64,000 nucleotides of DNA from Ancistrus triradiatus. Its lineage: Eukaryota > Chordata > Actinopteri > Siluriformes > Loricariidae. Where the stretch lies: contig JAJAGP010000565.1 of assembly GCA_025084515.1 (NCBI GenBank), forward strand, positions 284,001 to 348,000, read 5' to 3'. Position 1 is the first letter of the stretch. Each line of letters begins with the position of its first letter. Both the position numbers and the translations under genes were made by a program. The notes under the pieces are model-generated. The model searched no databases, had not been told where the DNA came from, and worked only from the letters and a program-made list of their open reading frames with translations. Of this stretch, positions 10,435 through 21,412 are shown piece by piece.

Positions 10435-11084
10435 CAACCCCAAATCAGAAAAAGTTGGGAGAGTATGGAAAAATGCATATAAAAACACACACACAGTGTT
10501 TCTTACATTTACTTTTATTTAGTTGACTTTTATTTAATTGCAGACAGTGTGAACATGAGATATTTCATGTTTTGTCTGGTCAACTTAATTTCAGTTGTTA
10601 ATAAACATCCATTGCTGCAATTCAGGCCTGCAACATATTCCAAAAAACAGTTGAGACTGTAAAGCATTTAATACTTTGTAATATTGCCATTCCTATTCAC
10701 CACACTTCAAAGATGTTTTGGCACCAAGGATACCAAGTGATTTAGTGTTTCAGGTGTTATTTTGTCCCATTCTTCTTGCAAACATGTCTTAAGATGTGCA
10801 ACAGTACAGGGTTGTCGGTGAGGCATTTTCCAGTTAAAAATTCTCCACACATTCTCTATTGTGGACAAGTAAGGATGGCAGACAGATCAGTACTCGTGTC
10901 ATCACAGACATGTAAGTTACCTTTACCAAGGGCACTGACACAATCCCATACCATGACAGATCCTTTTTTTTGGACTTGTTGCTGATAGCAGTCTGGATGG
11001 TGTTTTTTCTTTTTGGTCCAGAATGTACGGCATCCATTTTTTTCCAAAAAAGGTCTGGAATACTGATTCATCAGATCATTCTTC
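10435..11084 (-). pseudogene. Tc1 family B fragment, 3' half in minus orientation
   Basis: It starts with the terminal sequence 'caaccccaaatcagaaaaag' after TA at 10433-10434; the same end opens the copy at 15499. Minus-strand coding traces read as a Tc1 transposase middle: near 10940-11080 a frame gives SVMVWDCVSALGKGNLHVCD, corresponding to the (S/N)(V/I)MVWGC motif. Deletions have removed much of the region around 10880. It ends where family C sequence begins at about 11085. Confidence 0.75.
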
Positions 11085-12179
11085 CCTTAACACGGATCAG
11101 TCGTGTTTTCCCCTCTGCAGAAAAACAGCCCCAAAGCATGGTGTTTCCACCCCATGCTTCACAGTGGGTATGGTGCAACTCAGCATTCTTTTTCCTCCAA
11201 ACATGACGAGAGTTACATGGAGGGACCTGATGAATGACCTGCAGAGAGCTGAGACCAAAGTAACAAAGGCTACCATCACTAACACACTACACCAAGAGAG
11301 GGACTCAGATCCTGCAGTGCCAGGCGTGTCCCCTGCTTAAGCCAGTACATGTCCAGGTCCGTCTGAAGTTTGCCAGAGAGCATATGGATGATCCAGAAGA
11401 GGATTGGGAGAATATCATGTGGTCAGATGAAACCAAAATAGAACTTTTTGGTAAAAACTCAACTCGTCGTGTTTGGAGGAAGAAGAATTCTGAGTTGCAT
11501 CCCAAGCACACCATACCTACTGTGAAGCATGGGGGTGGAAACATCATGCTTTGGGGCTGTTTTTCTGCAGAGGGGACAGGACCACTGATCCGTGTTAAGT
11601 GAAGAATGAACGGGGCCATGTATCGTGAGATTTTAAACCAAAACCTCCTTCCATCAGTGAGAGCATTGAAGATGGAACGTGGCTGGGTCTTCCAGCATGA
11701 CATTGATCCCAAACACACTGCTCAGGCAACGAAGGAGTGGCTCCGTAAAAAGCATTTCAAGGTCCTGCAGTGGCCTAGCCAGTCTCCAGGCTTCAACCCC
11801 ATAGAAAATTTGTGGAGGGAGTTGAAAGTTCATGTTGTCCCATAACATCACTGCTCTAGAGGAGATCTGCATGGAGGAATGGGCCAAAATACCAGCTACA
11901 GTGTGTGCCAACCTGGTGAAGACTTACAGGAAACGTTTGACCTCTGTCATTGCCAACAAAGGTTATGTTACAAAGTATTGAGCTGAACCAAATTTATTGA
12001 CCAAATACTTATTTTCCACCATAATTTACAATTAACTTCCTTAAAAATCCTACAATGTGATTTTCTGGATTTTTTTTTTCTCAAGTGTAGCTATGATGAA
12101 AATGACAGACCTCTCTCATCTTTCTAAGTCGGAGATCTTGCGCAATCAGTGACTGACTAAATACTTTTTTGCTCCACTG
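11085..12179 (+). pseudogene. Tc1 family C element, chimeric, with a near-complete catalytic domain
   Basis: The plus-strand part (11207-12179) encodes a transposase catalytic domain. The frame from 11384 reads MDDPEEDWENIMWSDETKIE to VKHGGGNIMLWGCFS, hits one TGA at 11600-11602, then reopens in the same frame with VFQHDIDPKHTA and SPGFNPIENLWRELK. All three DDE-type acidic residues are present (WSDET, HDIDPKH, PIENLW). It ends at a terminal repeat 'agtcactgatt'-like block and 'gctccactg'. The left part (11085-11206) is an inverted copy of 11475-11602. The N-terminal DNA-binding domain is missing. Confidence 0.85.
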
Positions 12180-13929
12180 GATATCAGTCAGCTGCAACAA
12201 GGGACGCTGGTGCTAACTTTAACTTGCAGTAATGAACGGCAGCTGGGCTTCATCCTGCACGGATCAAAACAGCAATTCAGAACAACTTACCAAATGATTA
12301 GTAGATGTGTTTGATTTGAATGTGGCAGCTGCTCTTCTCTCTTTCCAGTACGGTGTACTTGCTACTGAATCTTTTAATTTTTTACCGGACCGTTTCGGCC
12401 TACTTTCACTCCTGGTTATATATAATAATTTAAACAGTATAATCGTGCTGGTCATTAAGTGACATTCACCGCTGGTACCATTTGAATGTGTATATAGGAC
12501 GTTCAGATATAGTTCAACCTTACATGTAAATTACGCTGTCCTACTCTATAGCTAAGTTTATATTTAAAATGGTCCCGAATGTTTAAGAAATTAATTTAAT
12601 CTGCATTGCCACTGAACATCAGTTACCCATTATTGAAGAGTTCAGTGTAAATCTGGGGTAGTGTATATTAATTAACTGAGGTGCTGATTTAATAGCTTCT
12701 GTTGAATTGTTGAACTGCAGGCACAATAGTGATGAAATCATACAGCTGAATGTTTACTTGGCACTAATATGGCCATGTTTTATGTCATTTCTGTTCTCTT
12801 AGGATATGCAGTCAGACATGTCTGAGACTAAACATGTGGAAAGGGAGGCCCATACTCACCCACACCTCATATTGACCCTTTGTCGAAAACCAGTAGACAC
12901 TTTGAAGGAATCTACAGCAAAAACAGCTATGAAGTCAGATCTTTATTTAAAGCGTCAGCCAGCAGATCTCTGATATCCTGAGTGCTGGTGTTTAGTGGGG
13001 GTGGGGGACATGAGAGGTGGGGGTGGGATTTGGGTGAGGTTTGTGCCGCTGTTTTCTGAACGGGTGCCAGGAAAGTTTGGCTCTGGAATTTAGACAGGAA
13101 AAAAGTGGGTTGGAAGTTTCAGAGGAAGCAGGGATTTGTGGCTCACGCAGCACCTCTGTTTGTGTTCTCCTGGACTCTGGCCGCTGTGAGGAAGAGCGTC
13201 AAGCACTTTTCCACAGATTAGCCCACTGCCTCCCGAGAATACACACCGGCGACTCTCAGGCCACGGCCTGTCCACCTCCACCCGTCTATACACATTCCAC
13301 AACGTATACGCAGGCACGCACACATATGACCGTAAATACACGTATGCATGTATGTATGTAAAGTATGGGAAATAGTATGATACTTAGTAGCATTACTTCT
13401 AAGCTTGGATTGAAGAAGAAGCTAAATAAATTGCAAACACAGAAAATCGAGCAAAGACTTTTGACATCGCAGAGTGAAAGGTATTTTTAAAAATTAAAAA
13501 AAGTTTTTGACAAATTGGAATATGAGAACAAAACATTACAATATCGTCATTGTACATATTATTTATACACACAAGTGTTCATTTTGACAGCTAATGCTCA
13601 ATTAGTCAATTTTTTTCTTTTTGGTTGCAAAAACATTTCTTTGTTTAATTCTCACTTACTGGTAAAACAAATTACTTTAACTAACCACTTCGATGTACAA
13701 AAAGTAAAAAACTCTAGTGAGCATATTCCTTAGGTTGCATACCCCTGATAAAAGTAAATAATCACAATTTCTTGAGTGACTATGTATTATCTGGTATATT
13801 AACCTAACAGAACAAATACATCAAAATGATTTATGAAGCAATAAAATATTTAATAACAAAATATGATTACTAGACTTGAGTTGACAGATAGTGTTCATTT
13901 TCAAATGGACACTTTTATCCAATTATGTA
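12180..13929. other. Unannotated stretch with a G+C-richer block
   Basis: Apart from the G+C-richer segment 12980-13330, with open frames on both strands but no recognisable domain, I see AT-rich spacer and a short ATGT run near 13345-13360. Confidence 0.4.
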
Positions 13930-14150
13930 CAGTACTGTGCAAAAGTCTTAGGCCACCATACCGATTAGCTGTATTCATAGATGTGCCATATCAGTAAGAG
14001 GTATACCATATAACATTTTCAATAAATTGTAAAGAAAAAATTGGTGATGCTAATATGGTCTTGTTTTCTGGGGCATGATAATAGTATCTGGCTCTTCTCT
14101 GGCACTAGTTTTAAAAAGTCATGTGGGGAATGCTTTACAATACTCAAGGT
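13930..14150 (+). repeat. Tc1 family F terminal fragment
   Basis: After TA at 13928-13929 it begins 'cagtactgtgcaaaagtctt', the same end motif seen at 18754 ('tgtgcaaaagtcttagg'). No transposase sequence follows; the right limit is uncertain. Confidence 0.55.
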
Positions 14151-15498
14151 GAGAAAAATCAGTTTTTTGGCATTTGGTAATTGGAGATCACAGCTCACGA
14201 AGCTACTATATATTTATTAAATTACTTTAGTAATGGTAATATGGTGTTAAAAAGATAAAAGTATCCAAAAGTACATCTATCTAACTACCATGACATGCAT
14301 TCATAAAGTTAGAATTCTAATATTATTTTCTCTCTGCTTCATGACTAATTGAAAGAACGCATGTCTTGTCTTTATTAAGTTGTTAAAAAGTATTCCCCTA
14401 ATAACAGATTACAGGTTATGTAGATCAGTGGCATTATTTGGCAATACACACTTCTACAGCTGTGTAAGAAAATAAAAGTGCTCTGTGGTATACCACAGAG
14501 AATATCCTATCTGAAACATACAGTATTTGCATAGATTAAAACTTTGTTTTCCAGTTACATATCTAGAAAAACAATATCAGACAAATAAAACTCCCAAAAA
14601 TCACCACTACATTGCCACTATTATTAATTGTCATACATAGAATAGACAAAAGACTACCTTGGATACTAGTTTGGGGCAGAAACCTTTAATATTACCTTAT
14701 TACAGGTTCATGTTAATATTCCTGCTGCTGCATTTTGAACAGATTTGTTGTAGCTTTTAGGCAAGAATGGAGGCTCTATGCCCTGTGATCCCATGTACTG
14801 TTCTTTCTGTCCCCTTCTAATCTAGTCGCATATATCAGTTCCATTAAAGCTGTCATAGCACTTACCAACTGAAGAGTACTTTACAACTCTTTAATGGTGA
14901 CAGTTTATCAGAACACCATGGATCACTACACTACATGTGTTTCTTATATAACTTCCCAGTCTGGAAGAAGCACTGGTTATGGCGAGAAGGAAAGAGTGCC
15001 TCTGACTCGTGTCTGCTACGTCTCCAGTCCCTGTCACTAGTAATTATCCTGCCTTTCAGCCCTCTCCCTATCACTCAGCTCACACGTGCACAATAGGAGT
15101 GAAATTGTATGAAAAAATCCTAGGATTAACATACAATACAATAATACAACTTTTCTGTATACCTCAAAGGATGATATTTTTTCAAAGATGATTATTTAAT
15201 ATATTAAGGCAATTGCTATTGTTGTAATGATTTCAAGTATTTGAAATATTGGGCCATACAATACAAGTTCAATAACAGTTGATACACTTAAAATAATATA
15301 GGATTAGACAGACAGTAAAAACATCTTACCACAAACGTTAAATGTTGTTATATCTGACTTTCATTCACTGCTGCAACACAGTCAGTAATAATTTAAGATA
15401 ACTCTGCATTTCATATGGTTTTGTAATATTCATTCACAGTCAGAACCTCATGGCTATATTGGTAACTACAAATTCATCCTAAGTCCAAGACAATACTA
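14151..15498. other. Unannotated AT-rich stretch
   Basis: No exon, repeat family or RNA gene recognised. A TA dinucleotide at 15497-15498 is the insertion site of the next Tc1. Confidence 0.4.
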
Positions 15499-16063
15499 CA
15501 ACCCCAAATGAGAAAAAATTGGGACAGTATGGAAAATGCATATAAAAACACACGCAGTGTTTCTTACATTTACATTGACTTTTATTTTGTTGCAGACAGT
15601 ATGAACCGGAGATATTTCATGTTTTATCTGGTCAACTTCATTTCAATTGTTAATAAACATCCATGGCTGCAATTCAGGCCTGAAACACATTCCAAAAAAT
15701 GAGCAATTTAGAGCTAGTAATGAATTAAAAAAACTAAATAATGATGTGATTTCAAACAGGTAATGGAAACAAGTGACTGTAATCATGATTTGGTAGAAAA
15801 GCAGCATCCAGGCTGAGTCTTTGAGGAGCAAAGATGTTTGCCAACAAATGCATGTGAAAATTCTTGAAGTGTTTAAAAAATATTCCTCAAAGAAAGATTG
15901 GAAGGAATTTGCATATTTCTCCCTTTACAGTGCATAATATCATTAAATAATTCAAGGAATCTGGAGGAATTTCAGTTCGTAAAGGCCAAGAGTGCAAGCT
16001 TAAGCTGAACACCCAAGCTGATCCCTCAGATGGCACTGCATCAAGAACCACCATTCAACAAGA
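15499..16063 (+). pseudogene. Tc1 family B fragment, N-terminal half
   Basis: It opens with the family B terminal repeat ('caaccccaaatgagaa') and continues through 'gaccagataaaacatgaa'-like inverted-repeat sequence to a degenerate transposase start near 15830. Plus-strand traces read as the HTH and linker (FPSFTVHNIIK, then GISVRKGQECKLKLN) near 15915-16010. It is cut at 16063 by a family C element, and no continuation is visible on the other side. Confidence 0.72.
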
Positions 16064-16631
16064 CAGTGAGTATTTAGTCAGCCACTGATTGTGCAAGTTC
16101 TCCTATTTAGAAAAATTCATCATAGCTACACTTCAACTATGAGAGACAATCACATTGTAGGATTTTTAAAGAATTTAAATGTAAATCATGGTGGAAAATA
16201 AGTATTTGGTCACCCACAAACAAGCAAGATTTCTGGCTCTCACAGACCTGTAACTTCTTCTTTAAGAAGCTCTTCTGTCCTCCACTCGTTACCTGTATTA
16301 ATGGCACCTGTTTGACCTCGTTATCTGTATGAAAGACACCTGTCCACAGCCTCAAACAGTCAGAGTCCAAACTCAACCATGGCCAAGACCAAAGAGCTGT
16401 CGAAGGACACCTGAAAGAAAGTTGTAGACCTGCACCAGACTGGGAAGAGTGAATCTACCATAGGCAAGCAGGTTGGTGTGAATAAATCAATTGTGGGAGC
16501 AATTGTAAGAAAATGGAAGACATACAAGACCATTGATAATCTCCCTCGATCTTTGACCCCATGCAAGATCTCATCCCATGGGGTCAAAATGATCATGAGA
16601 ACGGTGATTGGTGGGATTTTTTGCCGCACTG
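16064..16631 (+). mobile_element. Tc1 family C deletion derivative with both ends
   Basis: It begins 'cagtgagtatttagtcagcc' and ends 'tttgccgcactg', followed by TA at 16632-16633. Inside is the family C left half: a non-coding leader, then the transposase N terminus (MAKTKELS at about 16379, a stop, then KVVDLHQTGKS and KSIVGAIVRKWK). A single large internal deletion joins the HTH region at about 16606 to the extreme right end. At 568 bp it is an internally deleted element that could in principle be moved in trans. Confidence 0.72.
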
Positions 16632-16633
16632 TA

Positions 16634-18752
16634 TATCCCAAACAGGCTGATATTGGAGACAGAGACAAGATCAGGGAGCCAAAATAAGCTTTAGAAACAA
16701 AACTAAAACTGACAACCCCTAACTATCAATATTTGTAAATGATTTTATAGAAATATATATAAATAAGCCTAAAGTCACTTTGCCCTTTGTCGAAGAATGC
16801 AAAGAATGGCAATGCAGATAACAATTATTCAAATGTTTAAAAGTCTGGGATGCTGAAAGTGAAAATGTACACAATGTCAAGAGCTTCACATTTTGTGATG
16901 AAGGTTGTGGTAGTAGTACCATCAAGAATTTAAAACTTCTGTACTTTCACCCCACAACAGCATTATGTTTAACAAAACAAATAACCCTATTTTTTGTGAA
17001 ATTCTGTTTAAACAATGTGTTACGGACTAGAATTTTAATTGTGCTCTTTGAACACCTTAAAAAGTGTGTGTTCACTGTCGAAGTTGACTAGGCCCTGTAA
17101 AACTGTCTATAAGTATTTTTGGTTGTTTATCATCAACTGTTGTATTACACCTTTTAAGCAGCCATTTTTCTAGTCAGTCTCACAATATATAGTATGCACT
17201 TCCTTTTAATTCCTTTAATGTCCTATGGCATGTCAGATCTGACCGGGACACCACAGGTGTTACAGATTTGAACAAATAGCCTCATAGTCAGTGAAACCAG
17301 GTATCATTAATTTTGTGTATTTATATGCATTGTCTGGACAAAGTTGTGAAGACTTATGGCCGTCAGATGACACAAACTGTAGTTATATTAGAAGAAAATA
17401 TAGAATTGGTCGATATTGACTGGAACACAACAGGTGGGTCTCTGACACACACCTTATCTCATTATTTTACTTCTCTGAAAGGCCAGGGGACTCTGTGGTT
17501 AGCCTAGCTGCAGTAGACTATAAAAAGCTGGGATTGTCTGATGGAAATGAGATTAAATAAGAATTTGTATCCATAAACTTAGAGTCAAACCAAAATATGG
17601 AGAATGTACATAAAGTAGAAACCAGCCCTCCTTGTGAAAAATGAGAAAGAGAAAGTGAAAAATCACTTCTGACACCCATAGTGGAAGTCAAGCATGCAGC
17701 CAATCTGTATCTGCAGTCTCCGGTCTTCTGGAAAGAGAAGTATTGTGCTTTAAAATGGCTTGGCTCTGCTGGACTGAGCTATAATAACACAAAGACTAGC
17801 CTACAGAAAGCCTATAGTCTGCCAGACATCGTTTTACAGCCATTTACATTGAAAGCTGGTCTTCTGGATGCTGTTGAGACTAAACCCTCATTCGACAGCC
17901 AAGTTCATCATAATCGCTATGGGGGTGAATTTCCAGTTGTTCTCTTAGATAGATGAAGAGAAGAAAGCAGGTGGCAGGTGCAAACAGCACTCTGGAAGGC
18001 AGACATTTTGAAGTAGATAACTTGGTAATATTGCTCTTCACTAGTTTTGGGTGGGGGTGGGGGGTTCCTGATTTTTGAATCAAAGGTCAGTTTATAAAAG
18101 CAAATGTGGTATGGGATTAGGAGTGTAAGCCCATCAGTGTTTTAACACAGCTGTTAGAAGTTCCGACCCATAATCAGTCTGTCTGGCTATTGATGTCTGC
18201 TGACATGAATGCGTCAACCGACATGTTCACTAATAGGGCTAGTGAATTTTACACCCAGTGCACAGGTGCATCAGTTCTGTCTGTTGGATTTATGATTGAG
18301 AGTTAGGTTAAAAGCAGACAGAGAATTAGTAACGTCTGGTCGGAATTCATTACAATTCCATACACCTCTACATGATTATGGTGCAGTTCATCTAGCACCT
18401 AGACATGGAAAATCAAGCAATTAAGTTGCTGCTAATTTTTGATTAAACAGATTGTGGTTAATCTACACATAGTCAAAGGTAGTCACAGTCATATAATAAT
18501 TGGCAGACCCAAACCTTTGCATTAAAAAGTTCATAGACACATTTTATTCTAGCACACTGGGGCTAATTTGCATGTGCAGTCTAATAGAAAGCATGAGTAA
18601 TAAGTCGATGTCTTTATAAAGAGTATACAGATATAGGACAACAAGCACAAATAAGAGGAAAACTTTATATAAAGTTTTTGTGCGCGCTATGGTGTGTTCA
18701 GGAACTGGCAGAACTAGGGATGTTATTTGAAGAGACTAATACATACAATTTT
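16634..18752. other. Mostly unannotated stretch
   Basis: I see no exon. The part 17190-17415 is a repeat shared with 21090-21315 (separate entry). A 91-residue plus-strand frame at 17681-17956 has no recognisable domain, and I do not call it a gene. Confidence 0.4.
17190..17415 (+). repeat. Unclassified dispersed repeat, copy A
   Basis: It shares an extended diverged similarity with 21090-21315 in the same orientation, including 'tttatatgcattgtctggac' against 'tttatatgtgttgtctggac', and 'gtagttatattagaag' against 'atagttatgatagagg'. The class is unknown. Confidence 0.5.
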
Positions 18753-18753
18753 G

Positions 18754-19199
18754 TGCAAAAGTCTTAGGTCCACCATTAGATTGTTTTAGCAATGGTATAT
18801 TGACCATATATATTTATTCCTCAGTCTGTTTATTAGAATACAACAAGACAATACAGGAAAGTTGTATGCAGTTTTAAAAAACTGAAAAAAAATCTGAAAA
18901 AACAGCTTCTTTAGGCTACAGTGGCAAGTATTTAGTGTGACCTTCCCTTTCACTTGAGCAACAGCAGCATCTGGCAGCTTCATCGGGATGCCAAGTTAAC
19001 CCTTCTACAGTCAGAAGAATCTTGATTAGGAATGGTCTTTTTAGAAGGGCAGCAGCCAGGAAACCACTTTTATTGGAAGGAGAACAAGGTGAAAAGGCTA
19101 AGATATGTTATAGCTCACAAAAACTGGAAGGAAGATTATTATGGAGTGATGAATCCAAGTTTGAAATTTGTCATAGTAGTCTGTCATAGTTAGGATTGA
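18754..19199 (+). pseudogene. Tc1 family F fragment
   Basis: It begins near 'tgtgcaaaagtcttagg', the end shared with 13930. Plus-strand coding traces at about 18990-19180 read SESRILIRNGLFRRAA-like, then RKPLLLE and LLWSDESKFEI, where the D of WSDES is the first catalytic acidic residue. Sequence changes to a different element at about 19200. Confidence 0.65.
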
Positions 19200-19968
19200 A
19201 TTGAGAGTGCAATCCTGACTGTTTTAAAGATCTAGCATTAGAATATATGCCTTCTTGCCCTTGATACCATGGGAAAATCCAAGTAACTCAAAAACTCAGA
19301 AAAATGTGGATTCACAGGTCCAGTTCCTCCTTAGGAGCAATATTCAAACAACTGAAGGTTCAACAAGCATTTGTGAAAAAACTGCATGTAAATATATATC
19401 TTTAGAGCACACAAACATGACAGAATTCAGGAAGTAGCTACAAACTAACTGCCAGGGCTGAGTGAACTTTGGTTCAAAGGTTCAACTTAACCCCAAGACA
19501 ATAACAAAGGAAATGGTAAAGCAGTTGGAGGAATGAAGAAGCAAAGTCATTACATCCACCATCAAGAGAGTCCGACATCACCATATGACGCACAAGGAAC
19601 AAATACTTACTTCAAGAGTGACATAAAAAAACAGACTGCAAATTGCGGGGTGTATATGGAGGCAACAGCACAAGACTTTTAATTTAAAGAATGTAACATC
19701 AACTTTGAAGCACAGGGGTGGTAGCAGCATGGCATGGGGGAGTTTTTTCTTTCTGGAAAAAGGAATAGTGCACTTCACAAAATACATGGCATTAGGAGAA
19801 GCGAGGATTATTTAGAAATACTGAACCAACACCTCAAGACATCAACCTAAAAGCTCAAACTTGGTTACAACTGGATGTTACAAGCTGTGACTTTAAAAGA
19901 ACAAAGTGGAACTTTTGCCATGGCCATCACAAAGCTCTGATCTGACTCCCTTTGGAGATTTGTGACTA

Positions 19969-20539
19969 CCGTATTTTTCGGACCATAAGGCGCACTTAAA
20001 ATCCTTTAATTTTCTCAAAACTTGACAGTGCACCTTTAAATGCGATGCGTCTAATGTATGAATTAATTCTGGTTGTGCTTTCTGACCTAGAACCGATTGT
20101 AGATGGTACACGGTGCTCATAAACCTGTCAAAATGTTTTAGCACGACTTTGGTAAGTTACGAAGCTTACGGCAACCGTAGTGCGCAGCATAGCGGAGTAA
20201 TACGGTCTGTGCTTCAGCATTAGGGTATGTGCATTCATTCATTCATTTTCGAAGCGGATTTCAAACACAACGCTATCAGTCACGCAGTACAACATGGACA
20301 TAGAGCAGCTGCGAGAGAATTCAACATTAACGAATCAATGGTACGGAAGTGGAGGAAGCAAGAAGACGCCCTGCACCAGGTAAAGACCAAACTGAGCTTC
20401 CGACGGAACTTAAGAGTTTTGTTTCATTTAATGCGTCTTATAACCCGGTGCGCTTTATGTATGAACATAGACCCGTTAGCAGCCGATCGTTGATATTGCG
20501 TCTTATAATCCGGTGCGCTTTATGGTCCGGAAAATACGG
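19969..20539 (+). mobile_element. Pogo-like DNA transposon, internally deleted
   Basis: Both ends are inverted repeats of about 25 bp ('ccgtatttttcggaccataa' and its counterpart 'ttatggtccggaaaatacgg'), flanked by TA at 19967-19968 and 20540-20541. The inside retains the N-terminal psq-type HTH of a pogo transposase: HNAISHAVQHGHRAAAREFN, then INESMVRKWRKQEDALHQVK. No DDE domain remains, so at 571 bp this is a non-autonomous derivative. It lies within the Sleeping-Beauty-like element and is therefore younger than it. Confidence 0.9.
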
Positions 20540-20856
20540 TAAGTTGCCTCAGTCAGGAGGAATGAACATATATTATGGCAACGTCTTGGAAGAAGACTGT
20601 AGAAGGCTACCTCAAGTGTTTTTAATAAATTAAAAGCCAATACCACCAAATAATAACAAAGTATATGTAAAATTTTGACCCACAGAAAAGTGACATCTTA
20701 TTAAAAAAAGTAAATACTCGAACTGACTTAACCCTCCAGCTGTGTTTGAATCAGTCTTCCATCTTTGGTGTTTATTGTCAAATTTGGCTGAGCCCATTAA
20801 AACATATGTAATGTACTCTTATTTTAAAACTGTGTTATCAAATATGTGGGACTGGT

Positions 20857-21052
20857 GGGACTGTGGCAGCCTAGCGGGTAAGGTACTGGACTATGGACCA
20901 CAAGGTCCAGGGTTCAAATTTCACCTGTGCCAAGCTGCCACTGTTGGGTCATTGAACAAGACCCTTAACCCACAATTGCTTGGATTGTAAAACTGTATCA
21001 GTTGTAAGTCGCTCTGGATAAGGGCGTCTGCTAAATGCTGTAAATGTAAATG
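20857..21052 (+). repeat. tRNA-derived SINE, family S (plus strand)
   Basis: It starts 'gggactgtggcagcctagcg', with A-box-like and B-box-like ('ggttcaaatttc') sites, a 'gacccttaacccacaattgc' centre and the tail 'gggcgtctgctaaatgctg' followed by short TGTAAA repeats. Confidence 0.85.
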
Positions 21053-21089
21053 TCATTTTAAGCAACCATTTCCTAAAGATTATCACCAA

Positions 21090-21315
21090 ATGTGCAGTTA
21101 CCTTTGGTTTCTATGGTTGGTCATATCTGTTTGACCTGAAAGGTCTGATCATTTCTATCACAATATTTGAACAAATTGTCTTAAAGTAAAGGATACCTGA
21201 CATAAATAATGTTGTGTCTTTATATGTGTTGTCTGGACAACGTCATGAAGCTGTGTGCCTATAAGATAACAAAAACATAGTTATGATAGAGGAAAAGTAC
21301 CAAATTGGCAAAAAT
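21090..21315 (+). repeat. Unclassified dispersed repeat, copy B
   Basis: See the copy at 17190-17415. It lies between the SINE and the terminal-repeat-like end at about 21386-21412. Confidence 0.5.
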
Positions 21316-21412
21316 ACAATAGAAGAGTTAACACAGGAAATGCATGGTAACGTTTGTGGTTAGTTTGAATGTCTTTAGCCTAGGTGTATGTAAACTTTTG
21401 GCCTCAACTGTA

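Larger units (their letters stand above)
19200..21412 (+). pseudogene. Sleeping-Beauty-like Tc1 element, degenerate, with two insertions
   Basis: The segment 19258-19965 follows a salmonid-type Tc1 (Sleeping Beauty) transposase. It shows a start-like 'ataccatgggaaaatcc', 'tccttaggagcaatattc', the GGSSM-like 'ggtggtagcagcatggc', 'gtgcacttcacaaaatac', and 'cctcaagacatcaacc'. After the pogo insert (19969-20539) it resumes with 'ctcagtcaggaggaatg' and 'aaggctacctcaa'. A terminal-repeat-like 'gtatgtaaacttttggcc' ends near 21412. A family S SINE sits at 20857-21052. Many stops and deletions are present. The left terminal repeat was not found. Whether 20735-21385 belongs to the same element is uncertain. 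Confidence 0.68.

Noticed and set aside
13041..13361. A G+C-richer block with frames of 106 and 83 residues on opposite strands
   Set aside because: Both frames lack recognisable motifs, and overlapping open frames on both strands are expected from G+C content.
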